Shown here: positions 59,891 through 64,000 of the stretch, in pieces
Layout of the letters: each line of letters begins with the position of its first letter
How positions within the stretch are numbered: the first letter of the stretch is position 1
Assembly (NCBI GenBank): GCA_965641885.1
Contig: OZ282574.1
Location: forward strand, 682,001 to 746,000
Length of the DNA: 64,000 nucleotides
DNA from: Pseudophaeobacter sp965641885
GTDB taxonomy: Bacteria > Pseudomonadota > Alphaproteobacteria > Rhodobacterales > Rhodobacteraceae
Direction of reading: 5' to 3'
The notes under the pieces: generated by a model
What the model was told of the DNA's origin: nothing
What the model saw: only the letters and a program-made list of their open reading frames with translations
Database searches by the model: none
Translations under genes and position numbers: made by a program

Positions 59891-62788
59891 TCACTTTTTC
59901 AGAGCCATTTCCAGTAGGCGCGCCATGTGGATGGGTTTGCGTGTGGTCAGGTCCGCGACCTGATGTCGGCAGGATGTGCCATCTGCTACAATCAATGTTT
60001 CTGTGTCTGCTTTCCTGACCGCAGGCGCCAGATCCAACTCTGCCATTGCGCGCGATGTTTCGTGTGTTTGCGCACTATACCCGAATGCGCCGGCCATGCC
60101 ACAGCAGGATGTCTCAACGGTCTCGATCTCCGTATCGGGCAAAAGGGACAGGGTTTTCTCGATACTGGACATAACGCCCATCGCCTTTTGATGGCAATGC
60201 CCGTGCAACAGTATCTTTGGGGCAGGGGAGATCAACGGCAGTTGAAAGTCCGGGTTGCCGTCTTGATCGGCGATGTATTCTTCCAGCATGCGCGCCTTGG
60301 CGGCCAGTTGTGCCGTATCTTCACCGGGGAGAAGAGCGGGGATCTCATCGCGCAGTGTAAGCAGGCAGCTGGGTTCCAGCCCGATGATGGGTAGCCCCTG
60401 TTTTGCAAAGGGCAACAGCGCGTCAACTAGCCGCTGCGCTTCCACCTTTGCCTCCTCTATCATGCCGGCAGATAGAAACGTGCGTCCACAGCACAGTGGG
60501 CGCTCTCCCCTGGGGGCCTGGGCAAGATGCACCGGGACATCTGCGGCTGCCATCACTTTGAGGGTGGCGCGCAGGTTTTCAGGTTCAAAATAGCGGTTGA
60601 AGCAATCCGCAAAAACGACGGCTTTTGGGGTGTCATCTCCGCTGACCTCAGTGTCTTTGAACGGGTGGCTGTGCCATGTCGGCAGCTTGCGCGTGGCGGT
60701 AAACCCGGTCAGCCGCTCTGTCAGCTTTGCCAGCCCGGGCACCGTGTTGCGCAGGTTTGCCAGAAAAGGGAAGCGCGCAGCCCAGGGGGCATAGCGCGGC
60801 AGGAAAGCGGTAAGTCGGTCGTGCAGGCTCAGCCCGTTTTTACGAAATCCGGCTGCCTGCACTTCGATCTTCATCCGTGCCATGTCCACGCCGGTGGGGC
60901 ATTCGCGCCTACATCCCTTGCAGGAGACGCAGAGCTTCATCGTCTCGGCCATCTGATCAGAGGTCAGCGCGTCGGGCCCCAATTGCCCCGAAATCGCCAG
61001 CCGCAGCGTATTCGCCCGCCCACGCGTGAGGTCCTGTTCCTTGCGTGTCACCCGAAAGGAGGGGCACATGACCCCACCCTTGAGCTTGCGGCAGGCACCA
61101 TTGTTGTTGCACATCTCAACCGCGCCCTGGAAGCCGCCCGCGCTGCCGCTCCACTCGGACCAGTCAAGCCCGGTCGGAAAATCTGGCACTGTGTAGTTGG
61201 GGCCATAACGGAACAGACGGCGGTCATCCATCTTGGGGGCATCGACAATCTTGCCGGGGTTGAACAGGCCGTTTGGATCAAACCGCTTTTTGACCTCGCC
61301 AAAGTTGGCAACCATGCGGGGGCCGAACATCTTTTCATGAAATTCTGAGCGGACCAAGCCGTCACCGTGTTCGCCCGAGTGGGAACCTTTGTACTGCGCG
61401 ACCAGATCAAAGCACTCTTCGGCAATCGCGCGCATGGTGCCCACGTCCTGATCCAGCTTGAGGTTCAGGACTGGGCGCACATGCAGGCAGCCGACCGAGG
61501 CATGGGCGTACCAGGTGCCTTTGGTGCCGTGACGCTCGAAAATCTCGGTCAGGCCAGCGGTATAGGCGGCAAGGTCGGGCAGCTCGACCGCGCAGTCTTC
61601 GACAAAGGACACTGGTTTTCCGTCGCTTTTCATTGACATCATGATGTTGAGACCGGAGCTGCGCAGATCAGCAATGCGCGCCTGCATCGCAGGATCGGGC
61701 ACCGGAGTCATACCGCCCCAGTTCTTGCCAGTGCCGGACCATGAGAACCCGAGATCTCCCATCATCTCGTCCAGTTGCCGCAGTTTCTGGGCATGCAGGC
61801 CCGCGTCTTCTTCGGCAAACTCAACCAGCAGCAGCGCGTCGGGTTTGCCGCTCACGAATTCCTCGATGGTCTGGCGGAACATCGGAATATCACGGGCCAG
61901 CCCGATCATTGTGGCATCCACCAGTTCAACGCCCTGGGGGTTCAGCGTGACCAGATGTTGCGCGGCATCCATCGCCTGCTGAAAGCTTGGGAAATGGCAA
62001 ACCCCCAGAACCTTTTGCGAAATGATGGGCCAGAGCTTCAGCTCAATTGCGGTGGAATAGGCAAGGGTGCCTTCCGAGCCCACCAAGAGATGTGCGAGGT
62101 TGTTGGGCGTATCCCTAGGCACCAGCGCGTCGATATTATAGCCGCCGACGCGGCGCATGACCTTGGGGAATCGGGCGTCGATTTCCGCAGCCTCCCGGGC
62201 ACCAAGCTGCAGCAGATCATCCGTCAGCGATTGCAGCAGGGGGGATGCGGCGGGTCCGACTGGTCCAAAATGGTGCTTGCTGCCGTCTGCCAGAAAGGCG
62301 TCAATCGACAACACGTTGTCGCGCATCATGCCATAGCGCAGCGATTTGCCACCGCAGGAATTGTTGCCGGTCATGCCGCCAATGGTAGCGCGGGACGCGG
62401 TTGAGACATCGACGGGGAACCACAGCCCATGTGGTTTTAGCGCCCGGTTAAGATCGTCCAGCACGATGCCAGGGCGTACAACACAGCGTTGTCCTTCAAT
62501 ATCCAGTTCAAGAATGTCGTTGAAATACTGTGTGTTATCCAGAATCAACGCTTCGTTTACGGTCTGGCCGCATTGTGACGTCCCTCCGCCACGCGGCAAC
62601 ACTGGCAGGCCCTGTTCGCCTGCGATGTCGATGGCGGCGCGGATGTCATCTTCGGACCTCGGCGACAGCACCCCCAAGGGCATCATCTGATAGAGCGACG
62701 CATCCGTGGCATAGCGACCTCGCGAAAAGTTGTCGAACATGAGATCGCCCTGAACACGGGCTTTCAGGGCGTCGAAGAGATCAGACAT
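59891..62788 (-). CDS. FAD- and Fe-S-containing 2-hydroxyacid dehydrogenase (GlcD-GlcF-type fusion, YdiJ-like)
   Basis: A 965-residue enzyme, started at the ATG at 62788 with GGAGC upstream. Domains: FAD_binding_4 (~40-180; LPRGGGTSQCGQTVN, GGMTGNNSCGGKSLRYGM), FAD-oxidase C (~240-500; KGTWYAHASVGCLHVRP, GSHSGEHGDGLVRSEF), a ferredoxin-type region with two cysteine groups (CNNNGACRKLKGGVMCPSF and CVSCKGCRRECPTGVD), and CCG cysteine-rich domains (CCGRTFLSAG, LHGHCHQKAMG, ETSCCGMAG). This combines the GlcD and GlcF subunits in one chain, as in D-2-hydroxyglutarate dehydrogenase YdiJ. The substrate may be glycolate, D-lactate or D-2-hydroxyglutarate. The divergent glyoxylate aminotransferase favours glycolate or another glyoxylate source. 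Confidence 0.9.
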   Translation of the reverse strand: MSDLFDALKARVQGDLMFDNFSRGRYATDASLYQMMPLGVLSPRSEDDIRAAIDIAGEQGLPVLPRGGGTSQCGQTVNEALILDNTQYFNDILELDIEGQRCVVRPGIVLDDLNRALKPHGLWFPVDVSTASRATIGGMTGNNSCGGKSLRYGMMRDNVLSIDAFLADGSKHHFGPVGPAASPLLQSLTDDLLQLGAREAAEIDARFPKVMRRVGGYNIDALVPRDTPNNLAHLLVGSEGTLAYSTAIELKLWPIISQKVLGVCHFPSFQQAMDAAQHLVTLNPQGVELVDATMIGLARDIPMFRQTIEEFVSGKPDALLLVEFAEEDAGLHAQKLRQLDEMMGDLGFSWSGTGKNWGGMTPVPDPAMQARIADLRSSGLNIMMSMKSDGKPVSFVEDCAVELPDLAAYTAGLTEIFERHGTKGTWYAHASVGCLHVRPVLNLKLDQDVGTMRAIAEECFDLVAQYKGSHSGEHGDGLVRSEFHEKMFGPRMVANFGEVKKRFDPNGLFNPGKIVDAPKMDDRRLFRYGPNYTVPDFPTGLDWSEWSGSAGGFQGAVEMCNNNGACRKLKGGVMCPSFRVTRKEQDLTRGRANTLRLAISGQLGPDALTSDQMAETMKLCVSCKGCRRECPTGVDMARMKIEVQAAGFRKNGLSLHDRLTAFLPRYAPWAARFPFLANLRNTVPGLAKLTERLTGFTATRKLPTWHSHPFKDTEVSGDDTPKAVVFADCFNRYFEPENLRATLKVMAAADVPVHLAQAPRGERPLCCGRTFLSAGMIEEAKVEAQRLVDALLPFAKQGLPIIGLEPSCLLTLRDEIPALLPGEDTAQLAAKARMLEEYIADQDGNPDFQLPLISPAPKILLHGHCHQKAMGVMSSIEKTLSLLPDTEIETVETSCCGMAGAFGYSAQTHETSRAMAELDLAPAVRKADTETLIVADGTSCRHQVADLTTRKPIHMARLLEMALKK

Positions 62789-62830
62789 AGGCGCTCCAAT
62801 GGCATTTAAGGGCAATCATTTTTGTTGACT

Positions 62831-62850
62831 TAATTATGAATTCAAAATTA
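62831..62850. promoter_or_regulatory. Near-perfect palindrome in the divergent promoter region
   Basis: TAATTATGAATTCAAAATTA is a 20-base palindrome apart from one mismatched pair, centred on GAATTC. It is placed between the dehydrogenase (starting at 62788, leftward) and the aminotransferase (62935, rightward). Such AT-rich palindromes are usual for FCD GntR regulators, and the regulator gene is in the same operon. Confidence 0.5.
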
Positions 62851-62934
62851 CGTTGGTTCAACTGAAAAGAGAATTTGTCGGCCCTAGGGGTCTCTCCTGG
62901 CCGCTGTAACCACCTGGATGTGAGACTGAATGTC

Positions 62935-64000
62935 ATGAGAAAAGCCGGCCGCCACTTTTTGCAAATCCCCGGCCCCAGCGCTGTGCCCGACCGAATTCTA
63001 AGCGCGATCGGACAGCAGACCATCGACCACCGCGGCCCGGATTTCGCGCGCGTTGGCATGAAGGCGCTGGAGGGGCTCAAGAGCATCTTCAAGACACAGC
63101 AGCATGTGTTCATTTATCCCGCTTCGGGCACCGGCGCCTGGGAGGCCGCATTGGTCAACACGCTGTCGCCTGGTGATCGCGTCCTGATGTTTGAGACAGG
63201 GCATTTCTCGACGCTCTGGAAGAAACTGGCCGAAAAACTGGGATTACAAGCGGAGTTCATCCAGGGGGATTGGCGCGGTGGCGCAGATCCTGACCAGATC
63301 GAAGCCTATCTGGCCGAGGACAAAGCGCACGAGATCAAAGCTGTCTGCGTGGTACATAATGAGACCTCGACAGGCTCGGTTTCGCCCATCGCAGACGTCC
63401 GCAAAGCCATTGACCGTGCCGGGCATCCTGCTCTTTTCATGGTCGACACCATCTCTGGCCTCGCCTCATTGGAGTACGAACATGATGAGTGGGGTGTGGA
63501 TGTCACGGTTTCGGGTTCTCAAAAAGGTCTGATGCTTCCCCCGGGCCTGTCGTTCAATGCGGCCAGCGCCAAGGCAATGGCCGCCAATAAGACCGCTGGA
63601 CTGCAACGCTCTTATTGGGATTGGGCCGATATGGTTGGCCCGAACAAGACTGGCTATTTCCCCTACACGCCTGCGACTAACCTGCTCTACGGGTTAAATG
63701 TAGCCGTTGACATGTTGCATGAAGAAGGGCTGGACAACGTCTTTGCCCGCCATGCGCGCCACGGTAAAGCGGCACGGGCCGCAGTACGCCAATGGGGGCT
63801 CGAAGTGCTCTGTGCCAAGCAAGGGCAGGAGAGCGGCGTGCTGACGGCGGTAAAACTGCCCGCGGGCCACAGCGCCGATGCGTTCCGCGCGTCCACATTG
63901 CAGCACTACGATATTTCCCTTGGAAATGGTCTGTCCAAGGTTGCCGACAAGGTTTTCCGCATTGGCCACTTGGGTGATTTCAACGATCTGATGTTGGTTG
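62935..64000 (+). CDS. Serine-glyoxylate / aspartate-glyoxylate aminotransferase (partial, runs off the window)
   Basis: 355 residues are visible and the frame is open to the window end; the family has about 395-400 residues. It is a class V PLP aminotransferase with GRHFLQIPGPSAVP, DHRGPDFARVG, SGTGAWEAALVNTLSPGD, FETGHFSTLWKKLAEKLGLQ and Lys197 (SGSQKGLMLPPGL) as the PLP lysine. This is the serine-glyoxylate transaminase (SgaA) group. It also includes BhcA, the aspartate-glyoxylate aminotransferase of the beta-hydroxyaspartate cycle, and I cannot separate the two by eye. Either way glyoxylate becomes glycine. It is divergent from the 2-hydroxyacid dehydrogenase operon. Confidence 0.9.
   Translation, partial: MRKAGRHFLQIPGPSAVPDRILSAIGQQTIDHRGPDFARVGMKALEGLKSIFKTQQHVFIYPASGTGAWEAALVNTLSPGDRVLMFETGHFSTLWKKLAEKLGLQAEFIQGDWRGGADPDQIEAYLAEDKAHEIKAVCVVHNETSTGSVSPIADVRKAIDRAGHPALFMVDTISGLASLEYEHDEWGVDVTVSGSQKGLMLPPGLSFNAASAKAMAANKTAGLQRSYWDWADMVGPNKTGYFPYTPATNLLYGLNVAVDMLHEEGLDNVFARHARHGKAARAAVRQWGLEVLCAKQGQESGVLTAVKLPAGHSADAFRASTLQHYDISLGNGLSKVADKVFRIGHLGDFNDLMLV

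Overview
The window looks like an accessory replicon or genomic island of a marine alphaproteobacterium, most likely of the Rhodobacterales (Roseobacter group). The basis is the combination of several RTX-type secreted proteins, two complete DctPQM TRAP transporters, FCD-type GntR regulators, a ribbon-helix-helix protein of a type common in that order, and glyoxylate/2-hydroxyacid metabolism. No ribosomal, tRNA or core replication genes are visible, and remnants of at least five IS families are scattered throughout.

Layout. 1-9.6 kb: two leftward RTX genes (214-1851, 7823-9622) with an IS1380 remnant, a glycine-zipper lipoprotein-like gene, an intact IS110 transposase, an AhpD-like peroxidase and a broken polymerase-A-like gene between them. 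9.8-11.5 kb: a LuxR-HTH/alpha-beta-hydrolase fusion whose hydrolase lacks the usual Ser and His. 11.6-17.1 kb: an IS5 remnant fused to a duplicated gntR tail, an operator-like palindrome, a truncated acyl-CoA ligase and a TRAP operon (dctP-dctQ-dctM-glcG-like) facing a cupin gene. 17.5-24.6 kb: a second IS110, IS5/IS3 scraps, a hybrid histidine kinase, a periplasmic amino-acid-type binding protein, a small membrane protein and an XRE regulator. 24.6-37.7 kb: a 13-kb block bracketed by inverted copies of the same IS3-type 5' end. It holds an aromatic/hydroxyacid catabolic cluster (intradiol dioxygenase, second TRAP system, OsmC fragment, nitroreductase, FAH-family hydrolase, YCII protein, GntR) and a 1484-residue LamG/RTX protein with a 1.5-kb internal duplication. 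38-42 kb: glyoxalase-like protein, Tat-exported small subunit and GMC dehydrogenase, and an RHH protein. 42-48 kb: LysE exporter, 2-oxoglutarate/Fe(II) oxygenase and GAF histidine kinase in one operon, then a spanin-like Rz/Rz1 remnant and a frameshifted sulfotransferase. 48-53.7 kb: an 1109-residue beta-helix/RTX protein, a divergent HlyC-like acyltransferase relative and an MDR oxidoreductase. 54.5-64 kb: ferric-reductase-like flavocytochrome, RNA ligase, RlmF rRNA methyltransferase, and a GntR/FAD-FeS 2-hydroxyacid dehydrogenase pair divergent from a serine/aspartate-glyoxylate aminotransferase that runs off the right edge.

How it may work together. The two TRAP loci share a 12-base palindromic core (AATATCGATATT). 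One of them also carries a 98-99% identical copy of the 3' end of the other's gntR gene, so they were probably one regulon split by IS-mediated rearrangement. The four RTX proteins should be type I secretion substrates, but no ABC/MFP transporter is in the window, so they must rely on one elsewhere. At the right end, oxidation of a 2-hydroxyacid such as glycolate would supply glyoxylate to the adjacent aminotransferase.
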